From: Holdemania massiliensis
GTDB lineage: Bacteria; Bacillota_I; Bacilli_A; Erysipelotrichales; Erysipelotrichaceae
Direction of reading: 5' to 3'
Length of the DNA stretch: 64,000 bases
Assembly (NCBI RefSeq): GCF_022440805.1
Contig: NZ_JAKNTK010000001.1
Coordinates: forward strand, 3,658,001 to 3,722,000
Below, in pieces: positions 55,400-64,000 of the stretch. The notes under the pieces were generated by a model. It ran no database searches, was not told the origin of the DNA, and saw only the letters and a program-made list of their open reading frames with translations. A program made the position numbers and the translations under genes. Numbering within the stretch: the stretch's first letter is position 1; each line of letters starts with the position of its first letter.

Positions 55400-55523
55400 T
55401 AACGTTTTGTTCTTCTGATTATGACTTTCCACATCTATCGAAAACATAGAGCTCGTAAACAGATTTTCAGTACTGTGTTCTATGTCTACAATGAGTTTCT
55501 CACTTTAGAAAATAAGATATAAA

Positions 55524-55576
55524 CAAAAAAATTTGGATGCGCTTAAACTTCTTTTAGAAGTTGCACATCCAAATTT
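55524..55576 (-). terminator. Terminator of the serine recombinase gene
   Basis: AAATTTGGATG pairs with CATCCAAATTT, with inner AACTTC/GAAGTT; on the minus strand it is followed by TTTTTTTG. It also marks the approximate chromosomal edge of the element. Confidence 0.8.
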
Positions 55577-55706
55577 GTTTAATAGATGGTGTCTTAATAG
55601 TTATATAACACAAACTATCAAAACTACTAACTAAGCGCTATAAACAGATCGATTAAATCTAAGTATATTATAATATTAACCTATATCAACAAAGATAGCA
55701 ATGCTT

Positions 55707-57026
55707 TTATTTATATATTATGTCAAATTTTAAGTTTTTAGCGTTATATTTTATATACTTAACATGAGATTCTAAATAAATACGCTTCGCTCTATAGCTC
55801 ATACGCGAAAAAACAATAACATCATTATCTTTATAATATTTATCCGTCCATATTTTTAACTCCTTATAATCTTGCTTGAGTTTTTCAATTTCTCCTACAG
55901 CTAACTCAAATTCTAATTTTCCAGATACGTACATTTGATTATAAAAATTTATTAATCTCTTTATTCGAGTTTTCCGTTCTACCGCTTCCTTTAAAAATTT
56001 TCCGTGTTCTTGGAGCATAAATCTACGATCTAAACGCCCTTCCAATTCGCTTAAAACAGTGCTTTCAGAAACACGATATCCACAGGCAGGACAATAATAA
56101 TACAAATAAATTTTACCTTTACCATTTCTTTTGCGTTTTTTAGTACTTTGCTGATCTAAAATTGTATCACATGTATCACAGTGTATTATGTCTTTGAAAA
56201 CATACTGATATGTATTTCTTTGCCCTTTATAATATAGATTTTTTATTGCCCTGTTTTGCTTTTCTTTCGTTATAACTCCTGGAGTATGATTTTCTATTTT
56301 ATATCTTTTTGTGACAAAATCACCTGAATAAATTGGATTTGTTATCATACGAGTCAAATTATGAGTTGTCCATTTTATTGCCATGTGCTGTATAGAATTC
56401 AAATAATCAACACGTTCCTGCAAACTGCATTTGACATCAGCGATATAATCAAATACAAAAACTATATCTTTAACATTTTCATCAGGGAATTCAATAGCTT
56501 TTTTTGCATCACCTCTTTTACAGCGTCTGGCACCAATGGGTATCGAAGCAATAGTATAATTACCTTTAAGAGCAGACATATAAAGATTATCCAGAGTCCG
56601 TTCTGATGCTTGGGTAATTTCCAGCTTATCTTTGGCACTGTAGACAACTTGCATAAATTCCTCATTTGCATTATGCCAGGCAATCTCCCCGTCTTTAACA
56701 CTGATCACCTTAACTCTTTTATCAACAACAAAGTTATTTTGTATTGTATAAAGATCTTGAACATCACGAATAAGTCGATCCCTTTTATAGATGAAAATAC
56801 GTTCAGCATCACCATTCTTGACAATATTCTCTAACTTTTTAAACTCTCTACGATTTAAATTTTTAGCAGATTGCGCACCATCAATATACCAATTTCCATG
56901 AGGTATTTCGATGTTATTTTTAGTGATATAATCCTGAATCCCTTTTAGTTGTACTTCTATCGTATTGCCATCTTTAACTTGTTTTGTGGTAGAACAACGT
57001 ATATATGCAAAATCTTTTATTCCCAT
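55707..57026 (-). CDS. Large serine recombinase (integrase of the element)
   Basis: A 439-residue site-specific recombinase. Resolvase domain with the nucleophile Ser in AYIRCSTTKQ and the Arg cluster YKRDRLIRD; recombinase domain; and a zinc ribbon CDTCD...YYCPACGYR, followed by a coiled-coil-rich end. Such enzymes integrate and excise mobile elements at short att sites. The ATG at 57026 is preceded by GGAGGAAGT. It lies next to chromosomal DNA, as is usual for the integrase at one end of an element. Confidence 0.93.
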   Translation of the reverse strand: MGIKDFAYIRCSTTKQVKDGNTIEVQLKGIQDYITKNNIEIPHGNWYIDGAQSAKNLNRREFKKLENIVKNGDAERIFIYKRDRLIRDVQDLYTIQNNFVVDKRVKVISVKDGEIAWHNANEEFMQVVYSAKDKLEITQASERTLDNLYMSALKGNYTIASIPIGARRCKRGDAKKAIEFPDENVKDIVFVFDYIADVKCSLQERVDYLNSIQHMAIKWTTHNLTRMITNPIYSGDFVTKRYKIENHTPGVITKEKQNRAIKNLYYKGQRNTYQYVFKDIIHCDTCDTILDQQSTKKRKRNGKGKIYLYYYCPACGYRVSESTVLSELEGRLDRRFMLQEHGKFLKEAVERKTRIKRLINFYNQMYVSGKLEFELAVGEIEKLKQDYKELKIWTDKYYKDNDVIVFSRMSYRAKRIYLESHVKYIKYNAKNLKFDIIYK

Positions 57027-57231
57027 ACTTCCTCCAAACATAGTCCATGTTATATATTATCAATCTTAATAACTTCAATCAATAAGGTAAGATTTTATTT
57101 TAGTAATTCAAAATCTAATCCTTAACTAGACTTATTACAGATTTTAGGAAAATAATATTATTATCTTTACAGTAAGAAGCTTCTTAATCACATTTCTCTT
57201 TTACACTATCTTTTGATCTATCGCTTAAAGT

Positions 57232-57675
57232 TTATAGTTTATTGCAGCATAGCCTCAGAATTTCTTGGTTTAACACGATCTTATGATCTAACTGCGTCCA
57301 TGGTTTTATTATTATATTCCAGCGTCCATCCAGAGCTACACAAATAACTCCAATATATTTCTTGCTTTTTATCCATTCTGCATATCGCTCATTGATTATT
57401 TTTTCCTTATCTGCAGGTATAACGATATAACTTTTGTGACAAAATTGCAGATTCATTTCAGCCTGTGCTAAAGCCTTCTTTATATCATCCAATTTAAACT
57501 CGTAAGAGCAAAATTGAATGATATTTTTATCTTTTATAATAACTTGTTCCACAGTTACCAAGTCAATGCCTCCATGTCTTGCCTGGCATTCAAATTGATA
57601 TCTCAAAATATTTGATCGCCGAGAATATACCTTCCAGAAAGCATTTCTTAATTGCTGTTCTTCTATAAATTTCAT
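57232..57675 (-). CDS. Small protein with a PD-(D/E)XK-like nuclease motif
   Basis: A 147-residue AT-rich protein. CQARHGGIDLVTVEQ followed by CSYEFKLDDIKKALAQAEM gives an Asp, then an E-x-K on a strand, then a Gln/Glu-containing helix: the pattern of restriction-endonuclease-fold proteins. This is an inference from motif spacing. Its ATG overlaps the stop of the coupling protein gene by four bases, so it belongs to the mobilization operon. It might cut DNA, for example to exclude or process rival elements. Confidence 0.6.
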   Translation of the reverse strand: MKFIEEQQLRNAFWKVYSRRSNILRYQFECQARHGGIDLVTVEQVIIKDKNIIQFCSYEFKLDDIKKALAQAEMNLQFCHKSYIVIPADKEKIINERYAEWIKSKKYIGVICVALDGRWNIIIKPWTQLDHKIVLNQEILRLCCNKL

Positions 57676-59738
57676 TCAGCCGCCTCCGTTACATTTAAAA
57701 TTGTGTTTAAATTTTTTCTTGCAAATTTTCCAGTAGATTCCTCTACATTAACCTCATTTCCATTAACCTCATTCGATGCAACATTCTCGTACATTCTTAT
57801 TTTCCTTTTATATACATCTTCTATATTGAACCAAAGAACGGGTCTTAATTCTTTTTCTTGCTGTATACAATCTTTATTCATCGTTTGGTAAAAACAATAT
57901 TTATTAAACGGCAATAAACGAGTCAAAAAAGGATTTCTTCTCTGGCGGATAAATAGGGCATCACCAATATCAAACTTTGATAGTTTTTCAGGTGTTAGCA
58001 GCGGCTCTCTTTGGTATGTTTCGCGTTCTTTATCCCATCTTAACTGATCACCGGCTCGTTTAGATACATCCTTCAACGTTTCCGGATCCCCGCCAAGTAA
58101 GTAAACAAAATTAGTTACATTGTTACTGATTGCTTTAGCTACCTTCTCATTGTAATTTTCTTCTATCTGCGCGAAGTCCTGGATTGCCATAAACATTCTC
58201 ACTCCGCGTGACCTTCCAGCAGCCATAATGTCATCAATATTCTTCAATTTAGAGATACCAAATTCGTCATAAATAATATTGAGTGGATATTTTAAGCGTA
58301 GATTCTTTTCTTTTCTAGCTACTTTTATTACTTCTTCATACAGTTGCGTAATAAATATATCAACAAATGGATGATACGTCTTTTTTTCATCTTGAACCAT
58401 TATGAAAACAGCTGTTTTTTGTTTAACGATATCCTGCATTTTAAACTCTGATATCGAAGTCATAGCCATGATATCTTGATTCAGTGTTAACAAATCCATC
58501 TTATTTGCAAAAACACTGTCAATGGAGCCTTTGGTGTTCTTCGGGCTATTGAAATAATCTGTTAATTTAGCTCTCGATTGATCATCTGGTTTTCTATACT
58601 GTTTAACGTATCTCATTAGTAATGTTTCATCTTTACTCACCAGCGTATTCCCTTGTTGATGCAACATTCGAATGGACTTTGAATTGATCATTTCATCCGG
58701 CAAGGGAATCATTTCTCCTGTTTCTGGATCCATCACTTTTTCTTCAAGCAAAAAACAAACCAACCCTTCAAAAAGGATACCTGCCTGGGCATTCCAAAAT
58801 GGATCCTTGGCAGATTTTTCATAGGTTAATGTATTTGCTATATCTTTCAGTAGTTCTAAAGCCTCCGAGTAATTAGGTTCGGCTCCACTACAACTTGCCT
58901 CCATCTCAGCTTGACGCCACTTGTTAATGATGATTCCTAGTGGGTTCCACGACGATGAAGCCTTAGGATTAACAAAATTGATATTTATAATTTGATATCC
59001 CTTTTCCTCAAGTTCTTTGCCATGCATTCGATAGAGTTCACCTTTAATATCATTAATAATCATTGACTCCCCAGCCATAGCACATGTGGATATTAAAATG
59101 TGTATAACGGAGTAAGTTTTGCCCGAATTTGTTGTACCAATAATCATTGTATGGCTATCTGTCGGATCCACATAAAGTTTATTTTTCTTGGTGATGATTG
59201 GTAAGCCACCTCTTTTATTTTTCTTTTCCCCAACAATATAAGTATGTCGGATATTTAGTTTATTAATATCTGTTGTTTTAAACAATTTTCTGCAAACATT
59301 ACTTCCTACAATAAGATTATAAAATCTCTTCAGCGGATCAAAAGCAGCATCCACATAATCTAAAATCGTATTGTGTTTGATTTCCCCTCCTTTATTAATC
59401 TCCAGCCTTAGCAACCCTTTCTTTGCTTCATGCTTTGTTGCCAGATGTGTTATAGACACCTGTTCATTGTGAGATAATTTTCTTTTCTTTTTGCGCTTAT
59501 CCCTCTGTTTTTTACTAAAGTAGGTTGTATACACCACGTCCAGCCAAAGTCCCAACGCAATAAATGTTAAAAAATAAAAGTATATATGGTGTTCATCAAA
59601 AAAAAGCGATTTATAATTAAACATTCCAGCTATAGAAATTGATTGGTATTTAAAAATAGAAACAGCAAGTATGCCAAACCAATATATTGACAAGAAAATA
59701 AAAATAAAACCAGCAATCACAACCATTAACTTTTTCAT
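57672..59738 (-). CDS. VirD4/TraG-type conjugation coupling protein
   Basis: A 688-residue type IV coupling protein: two N-terminal membrane helices (about 7-30 and 52-72), Walker A GTTNSGKT near residue 200, Walker B NIIYDEFG, and the late arginine/glutamine region RGVRMFMAIQDFAQIEENY. It hands the relaxase-bound DNA strand to a type IV secretion channel. The gap to the relaxase gene is two bases. Confidence 0.92.
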   Translation of the reverse strand: MKKLMVVIAGFIFIFLSIYWFGILAVSIFKYQSISIAGMFNYKSLFFDEHHIYFYFLTFIALGLWLDVVYTTYFSKKQRDKRKKKRKLSHNEQVSITHLATKHEAKKGLLRLEINKGGEIKHNTILDYVDAAFDPLKRFYNLIVGSNVCRKLFKTTDINKLNIRHTYIVGEKKNKRGGLPIITKKNKLYVDPTDSHTMIIGTTNSGKTYSVIHILISTCAMAGESMIINDIKGELYRMHGKELEEKGYQIININFVNPKASSSWNPLGIIINKWRQAEMEASCSGAEPNYSEALELLKDIANTLTYEKSAKDPFWNAQAGILFEGLVCFLLEEKVMDPETGEMIPLPDEMINSKSIRMLHQQGNTLVSKDETLLMRYVKQYRKPDDQSRAKLTDYFNSPKNTKGSIDSVFANKMDLLTLNQDIMAMTSISEFKMQDIVKQKTAVFIMVQDEKKTYHPFVDIFITQLYEEVIKVARKEKNLRLKYPLNIIYDEFGISKLKNIDDIMAAGRSRGVRMFMAIQDFAQIEENYNEKVAKAISNNVTNFVYLLGGDPETLKDVSKRAGDQLRWDKERETYQREPLLTPEKLSKFDIGDALFIRQRRNPFLTRLLPFNKYCFYQTMNKDCIQQEKELRPVLWFNIEDVYKRKIRMYENVASNEVNGNEVNVEESTGKFARKNLNTILNVTEAAE

Positions 59739-59740
59739 GT

Positions 59741-62182
59741 TTACTCCTTCGTTGCATCTCCATAAAGATATTTTTCGATGTCTCTTTCAATCTCTGCAGA
59801 TCTCTTTGCTAGATAGCTTCGCACACCACCATTTACAAATTTTCCTAGTTTTTTAATAGGCTTAATTGTGTTTTGTGTTTTATCAAGATATCTTAGTGCG
59901 AAGATATTATTTGACGCGGCAGCTTTCTTGAGATATTCGATAGCTAAAGCAGGATTTTTATCAATATATTGGCCTCGCATCAAATACATTCCATATCTAT
60001 ATTGAGCAAAATCATTGCCCTTATCTGCAGATAATTTCAAGTAATATAAGCTCTCTGAAATCTTGTTTAGTGACAAATATATTTTACTTAGCAAAAACAT
60101 TGCTGGCGCATTATTTCGCGCTGCAGCTACAGAAGCATACTTAACAGCTTCTTCCAACTTTATATGAGTACCTTTACCATAATAATATAAAACAGCAAGT
60201 CTGTAGGCAATTTTATCACTTTTATTGGATTCAAATTCTTTGAGATATGCATCTAGTGCCAACTTGTATAAATGTTCCTGTTCATCTCCATGCACTTTTA
60301 TTTTTCCTCTTTGAATCAACTCTGCAGCTTTGTAAGCTGCATCAGCATTTCCATTTTGTGCAGCCTTATGATAATGTTGAAAAGCATCCACACTGCTTTT
60401 TTCAGTCCCTAATCCATTTTCTTTCATTTTTCCCAGGATATATTCAATTCTTTCATCCGCTCCAGATATACTCTGATTAATAAGTGATTGATATGCACTC
60501 TGATAAAGTTCTTGCATTTTCGTTCTGGACTCAGTTACATCACAAGATCTAATGAGTTCTGCAGCTTTATACGCTCCCATTGGATTTCCGTTATGATATG
60601 ATTTTAAATACCAAGCATAAGCTGTAGCACAATCCTTTTCTACGCCATTTCCATATTGATATAGTGTTCCTAAAGCAAATTGCGAAAATTTATAATTTTG
60701 AGAAACCTGATAATTATTCATTGCTCTGTCAAAATCTTGATCTACACCCAATCCATATTGATACATCTTGCCTATTCTGTAACGGCAATATTCGTTTTCT
60801 TTTTGATTGTTGATTTGGATAAATCTTTCTAGTGAACGTTTATACCACTCCTCTGATGTTCCTGTAACTGATATCTTTTTACTTTTTAAAACATTTCCAA
60901 TATCGCTCATAGCTAGGGGATTCCCTTTATCTGCTTCTTGTTTTAACCATTTTAATGCCTCATTTAAATTTTGTTTTATTTCGTCAGTGCCAAACATTAA
61001 CTTTTTTGCATACTGATAATCTTTATTAAAATAATCCCAAATCGTATTACATGTCTTTGCTGAATGACTAATAAAATGTGAGTCTTCATCCAACAAATTA
61101 TCAATTAGATCTTCGTCTTTTTCTATAAGCTCTGCATCCGATTTATTCTTTTGAAGAGGTCTTTCCAAATTATTTATTTCATTAATAAATTCAGGATTTT
61201 TAAATTGCTGCAAAATCAAATTCCCACATTGTTTCATCAATTTTTTTGTCTCTGCAGTTCTTATATTTCCAGTTTTACCGGTGGCTTTTTGCATTTCCTT
61301 TTCTAAATCATCAACCTTTTGCATATAATCATCATATGCGGTTTTTAAAGGCTGACTGCTTAATATTGCTGTTGTTATCTCATCTATCTCCTCACGGTAA
61401 GGCATCATAGCGGATGAACCGTATTGTAATCGCCCTGCAGTTGGTAGTTTTTGATAAAGTTGTAGTACTGTATCATGAACTGTATTGAGATTTAGTATCG
61501 TATCAGATGTTATCTGAAATAATAAATCAGTAAAAGCTTTGTCTTTACTTTGTAGATAATCTTTACTTTCTTTATTCGATAATCTAGAATTTATTTCTTT
61601 TGCAAAAAGCAGCTGAAACTGATCAAGCTGCTTTTGTGTTAATTTACCACGTGTCCTTGTTTGGTTTTTTTCAATAAAACACAGATGCATGTGAGGATGC
61701 ATTGTATTCGTATGCTGATCTTCCCACCAAATTACATTATCCGGATCTAATCCCATTTTTTTTAAAAATTGAGGTAGGATTTTTTTGCAAATATTAGCGT
61801 AATCACTGTGATTTTTCAGATGCGCCTTATCTGCAAGCTCGTAGTTTTTTAACGAAATCACTGTATCATATAAGATTGCTCCATCATGATCTGTCGCTTT
61901 ATATAAATCTTGAATTAGCGTTTTACGGTTATCTTTATTAATCCAGCCAAGATAGCTATAGGTACCACTAGTTGCATTGGATCGAGATGTATATCCTAAA
62001 AAACCGTCTTCATGGCAAGATAATCGATCACCTAAATCCTGTTGAGTCTTTGCAGAAGATCTCCCTGTATACTTTGACCATCCAATAATTGACTTTTGTG
62101 TAATTATCCCTTTAAACCTTGACCTCTTTGGCGCTTGTTTTCCTATTTCCAAAAAGCGACTTTTAACAATAATGTCAGGCAT
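59741..62182 (-). CDS. MobP-type relaxase fused to Sel1 repeats
   Basis: An 813-residue protein. Residues 1-300 are a relaxase: N-terminal IIVKSRF start, GFLGYTSRSNATSG, and the metal-binding His cluster MHPHMHLCF near 163, as in MobP2/MobP3 proteins. Residues about 400-790 are Sel1-like repeats (IGKMYQYGLGVDQD, LGTLYQYGNGVEKD, LAVLYYYGKGTHI, YGMYLMRGQYIDKN). It would nick oriT and stay bound to the strand. Its ATG overlaps the RadC-like stop by one base. Confidence 0.85.
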   Translation of the reverse strand: MPDIIVKSRFLEIGKQAPKRSRFKGIITQKSIIGWSKYTGRSSAKTQQDLGDRLSCHEDGFLGYTSRSNATSGTYSYLGWINKDNRKTLIQDLYKATDHDGAILYDTVISLKNYELADKAHLKNHSDYANICKKILPQFLKKMGLDPDNVIWWEDQHTNTMHPHMHLCFIEKNQTRTRGKLTQKQLDQFQLLFAKEINSRLSNKESKDYLQSKDKAFTDLLFQITSDTILNLNTVHDTVLQLYQKLPTAGRLQYGSSAMMPYREEIDEITTAILSSQPLKTAYDDYMQKVDDLEKEMQKATGKTGNIRTAETKKLMKQCGNLILQQFKNPEFINEINNLERPLQKNKSDAELIEKDEDLIDNLLDEDSHFISHSAKTCNTIWDYFNKDYQYAKKLMFGTDEIKQNLNEALKWLKQEADKGNPLAMSDIGNVLKSKKISVTGTSEEWYKRSLERFIQINNQKENEYCRYRIGKMYQYGLGVDQDFDRAMNNYQVSQNYKFSQFALGTLYQYGNGVEKDCATAYAWYLKSYHNGNPMGAYKAAELIRSCDVTESRTKMQELYQSAYQSLINQSISGADERIEYILGKMKENGLGTEKSSVDAFQHYHKAAQNGNADAAYKAAELIQRGKIKVHGDEQEHLYKLALDAYLKEFESNKSDKIAYRLAVLYYYGKGTHIKLEEAVKYASVAAARNNAPAMFLLSKIYLSLNKISESLYYLKLSADKGNDFAQYRYGMYLMRGQYIDKNPALAIEYLKKAAASNNIFALRYLDKTQNTIKPIKKLGKFVNGGVRSYLAKRSAEIERDIEKYLYGDATKE

Positions 62183-62688
62183 TATATTTCAAACTCTCCA
62201 TCAAGTTCAGGATTGGATGATATACATAAAGAGTCACCAAGATAAAGACAGGAAGGATCTTTTTCCCTCAGGCTCAGAAACGTTCGATCATTAAAAATGA
62301 TGTGATCTAAAACTGTGACATCAAGTAATTTTCCGCAAGCCACTATTTTCTTGGTTATATCTAAATCTGCCTTTGAAGGTTTTAAGTTCCCTGAGGGATG
62401 ATTATGCAGTAATAAAATAGCTCTTGCATTTGATAAAATGGCTGTCTTATATATTTCACGTGTTGAAACAAGAGCTGCATCTAACGATCCCATAGATACA
62501 ACAGATAAATTTACAGGGATATTATTAGTGCTAAGGTTAACGACAATAAATACCTCTCTATCGAAATCCCCGAAATTTTTAATTACAAATCGAATCGCTT
62601 CTTTAGGAGAACTTATTGGGTGGCTCAAATAATAATCTTTTTCTTTTACCATTCGTATCCCTACCGAAGTAAAAACATTATTTAACAT
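62182..62688 (-). CDS. RadC-like JAB-domain protein
   Basis: A 168-residue protein with the JAB/MPN metal site HNHPSGNLKPSKADLD, as in RadC proteins. Short RadC-like genes are common on Firmicute mobile elements, where their role is unknown; they are not proven DNA repair proteins. Its ATG overlaps the small ORF upstream. Confidence 0.9.
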   Translation of the reverse strand: MLNNVFTSVGIRMVKEKDYYLSHPISSPKEAIRFVIKNFGDFDREVFIVVNLSTNNIPVNLSVVSMGSLDAALVSTREIYKTAILSNARAILLLHNHPSGNLKPSKADLDITKKIVACGKLLDVTVLDHIIFNDRTFLSLREKDPSCLYLGDSLCISSNPELDGEFEI

Positions 62689-62776
62689 TTTCGTCTCTCC
62701 AGTAGATATTTATAACTATTGGTTCTTCACCACTAATTAAAGTCTTTATCTCTTCAATCATTTCTTCAATTTTCAT
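62678..62776 (-). CDS. 32-residue acidic ORF of the mobilization operon
   Basis: A small frame beginning MKIEEMIEEIKTLISG and ending YWRDENVK. GTGGAGATC precedes the ATG. It overlaps the end of the RHH gene by 11 bases and the start of the RadC-like gene by 11. This nesting in a chain of overlaps argues that it is translated, perhaps to couple its neighbours. It is too short for a family call. Confidence 0.5.
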   Translation of the reverse strand: MKIEEMIEEIKTLISGEEPIVINIYWRDENVK

Positions 62777-63203
62777 GATCTCCACTTCCTTCCTGCAAGG
62801 CTTTCAGCATTTGTTTTGATATAAGTTCTTCATATATTGATGGCTGCTTTAAAAGTTTTAAGGCTTTATCAGATTCTTGTGGCAAATCATAAGTAAGTAA
62901 TAAAATTTTAATTAATTCTTTATTAACTTCTGTTATAAATCTCGTCGCATTACATGATCTTGCTATAGCATTTAAATTCTGCTTTATCGCATCATTAATA
63001 TAGGTGGCCATACGTTGAAGATATTCGTCCCCTACAGCATCATCCATTTTAGCAGCATAATAGAAATCGACAGCCTTTATAATGACTGCCGATTTGTTTT
63101 GATTTGATTTTAAATTTGCCTCTGGATCTTCTAAAACTATTAATGCATTGATCTTATCTATACTCTCTTTTGAGAGTCTTATTGATGTAACTTGCTTAGC
63201 CAT
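62766..63203 (-). CDS. Ribbon-helix-helix-like mobilization accessory protein
   Basis: A 145-residue protein. The start (KQVTSIRLSKESIDKINAL) is a ribbon-helix-helix strand and helix; the rest is helical. It is the first gene of the relaxase operon and lies beside the oriT candidate, the usual place for MobC/MbeC-like proteins that open oriT DNA. AAGAGGGAAGTAT precedes the ATG. Confidence 0.7.
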   Translation of the reverse strand: MAKQVTSIRLSKESIDKINALIVLEDPEANLKSNQNKSAVIIKAVDFYYAAKMDDAVGDEYLQRMATYINDAIKQNLNAIARSCNATRFITEVNKELIKILLLTYDLPQESDKALKLLKQPSIYEELISKQMLKALQEGSGDHEN

Positions 63204-63394
63204 ATACTTCCCTCTTTCTTTCCAATATTCTTTTAAAATCTTTTCTAATTTTTCCGATAAAATCTCACCGAAAATAATCCCGAAACATCCTCCGATATAT
63301 TAATATAATTTCATCGAAAATTCATTACCATTGAATATTCAAGGTAATATCGAATGTAATACTAACGTAATACAAAAATCTCCTGAATTTAAAA

Positions 63395-63470
63395 GAGAAA
63401 GTGCGCGTTGCACACTTCTCCTCACCGAGAAATGTATTACATTTCTCCTTATCCTGCTTTCACTTCCGAG
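63395..63470 (+). other. Candidate oriT with IncP-like nic site
   Basis: Arms GAGAAATGTA (63427-63436) and TACATTTCTC (63438-63447) form a perfect inverted repeat. Three bases later comes TATCCTG^C (63450-63457), which matches the RP4/IncP nic consensus YATCCTG^Y on the same strand. An imperfect repeat (about 63400-63416) lies just before. The RHH/relaxase operon starts 190 bp to the left. The rest of the 472-bp gap has no gene. Confidence 0.78.
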
Positions 63471-63675
63471 TGAATAAAATTGACGATAATCATTCAAAAA
63501 TCTAATATTAAATCCGAAAAGAATCATTCAGTAATTCTTTTTTCAATTGGGGCAATTTGCCCCAACTATCTTTTATATTCATCTTCTTTATACATTTAAA
63601 CTCATTTTCTTAGAAAGAAAACCATGGCACACAGCCATGGTCTACAAAAAATATGGGTTTTATAATTATTTAGAC

Positions 63676-64000
63676 TCATATTTCAAGATTTATATCCTCT
63701 TCTTCAACTTGATTTTCGTTAATCTCTTCTATGATTTTTGAATTCGTATTAAGTATGTACATCGAAGCTAAAACCTCTTTTATATTGCTATTATTTAATT
63801 TTTTTGGATATTTCTTTTCAAATTCAATAAGCATCTTTTTATTTTCTTTTTCTCTTTCCTGCAATGTTTTATACAAATCCTCTAGTCTATCAACGCTCAA
63901 ATTAAGCACACTTTTTAAACGTTCTATTAAATCTTGATCAATTCCTTGTCGCGATCCATATAATTGATTTACCGCATTATCCACTTTTTCAAAAGTTAAA
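63676..64000 (-). CDS. Mobile-element protein, 3' part only, coiled coil
   Basis: An open frame that continues past the right edge; 107 C-terminal residues are visible. It holds LIERLKSVLNLSVDRLEDL and a long charged helix EREKENKKMLIEFEKKYPKK, probably a coiled coil. A GTG at 63984 has no ribosome binding site, so the start is likely outside the window. No family recognised; it is in the mobile element. Confidence 0.5.
   Translation of the reverse strand, partial: LTFEKVDNAVNQLYGSRQGIDQDLIERLKSVLNLSVDRLEDLYKTLQEREKENKKMLIEFEKKYPKKLNNSNIKEVLASMYILNTNSKIIEEINENQVEEEDINLEI

Overview
The window looks like a chromosomal segment of a low-to-moderate-GC Firmicute from the gut. The gene mix (mannose-family PTS, LevR-type activator, Cof-type HAD phosphatases, lipoproteins with a Cys lipobox, AGGAGG ribosome binding sites, TTG/GTG starts) suggests an Erysipelotrichaceae-like bacterium. 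That placement is an inference from style; no rRNA or tRNA is present to test it.

Layout. 0-14.9 kb is ordinary chromosome: the start of nagA, a lipoprotein, a MATE exporter, a DegV protein, two large c-di-GMP enzymes, a HIT protein, an amidohydrolase, a membrane protein fused to a papain-like domain, and an acetyltransferase. 14.9-18.3 kb is AT-richer: a remnant that looks like part of a mobile element, then a PadR regulator and a two-gene ABC exporter, with matching palindromic operators before both units. 18.4-22.6 kb holds a TPR-like membrane protein, an iron-dependent alcohol dehydrogenase and a class C beta-lactamase-like lipoprotein. 22.8-24.6 kb is an ArsR-controlled permease/thioredoxin operon with three clear operator boxes. 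24.7-25.9 kb carries two 55-bp double-hairpin repeats flanking two small XRE-type genes; the second hairpin is inverted between the copies. 26-28.8 kb holds a lipoprotein and a MATE-HAD pair.

28.8-36.9 kb is a complete sugar-amine uptake module. It has a SIS-domain deglycase/isomerase, mannose-family PTS IID, IIC, IIB and IIA, a -24/-12 sigma-54 promoter before IIA, a 931-residue LevR-type sigma-54 activator with its own terminator, and divergently the sigma-54 factor gene rpoN. The layout resembles fructoselysine/glucoselysine (gfr-type) operons.

37-50.7 kb has HD, HAD, S51 peptidase, uracil-DNA glycosylase-like, PNPOx-like and YjbR genes, an AgrC/LytTR two-component pair with a divergent degenerate receiver, and a group II intron (41.07-42.98 kb) inserted just after the terminator of a HAD gene. 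50.7-55.3 kb has a WG-repeat lipoprotein, a small lipoprotein and a third diguanylate cyclase.

55.5-64 kb is one end of an AT-rich integrative mobilizable or conjugative element. It has a large serine recombinase at the edge, then a tightly overlapped mobilization operon: RHH protein, 32-residue ORF, RadC-like JAB protein, MobP-type relaxase fused to Sel1 repeats, VirD4-type coupling protein, and a small protein with a nuclease-like ExK motif. An oriT candidate with an IncP-like nic motif lies just upstream of that operon.
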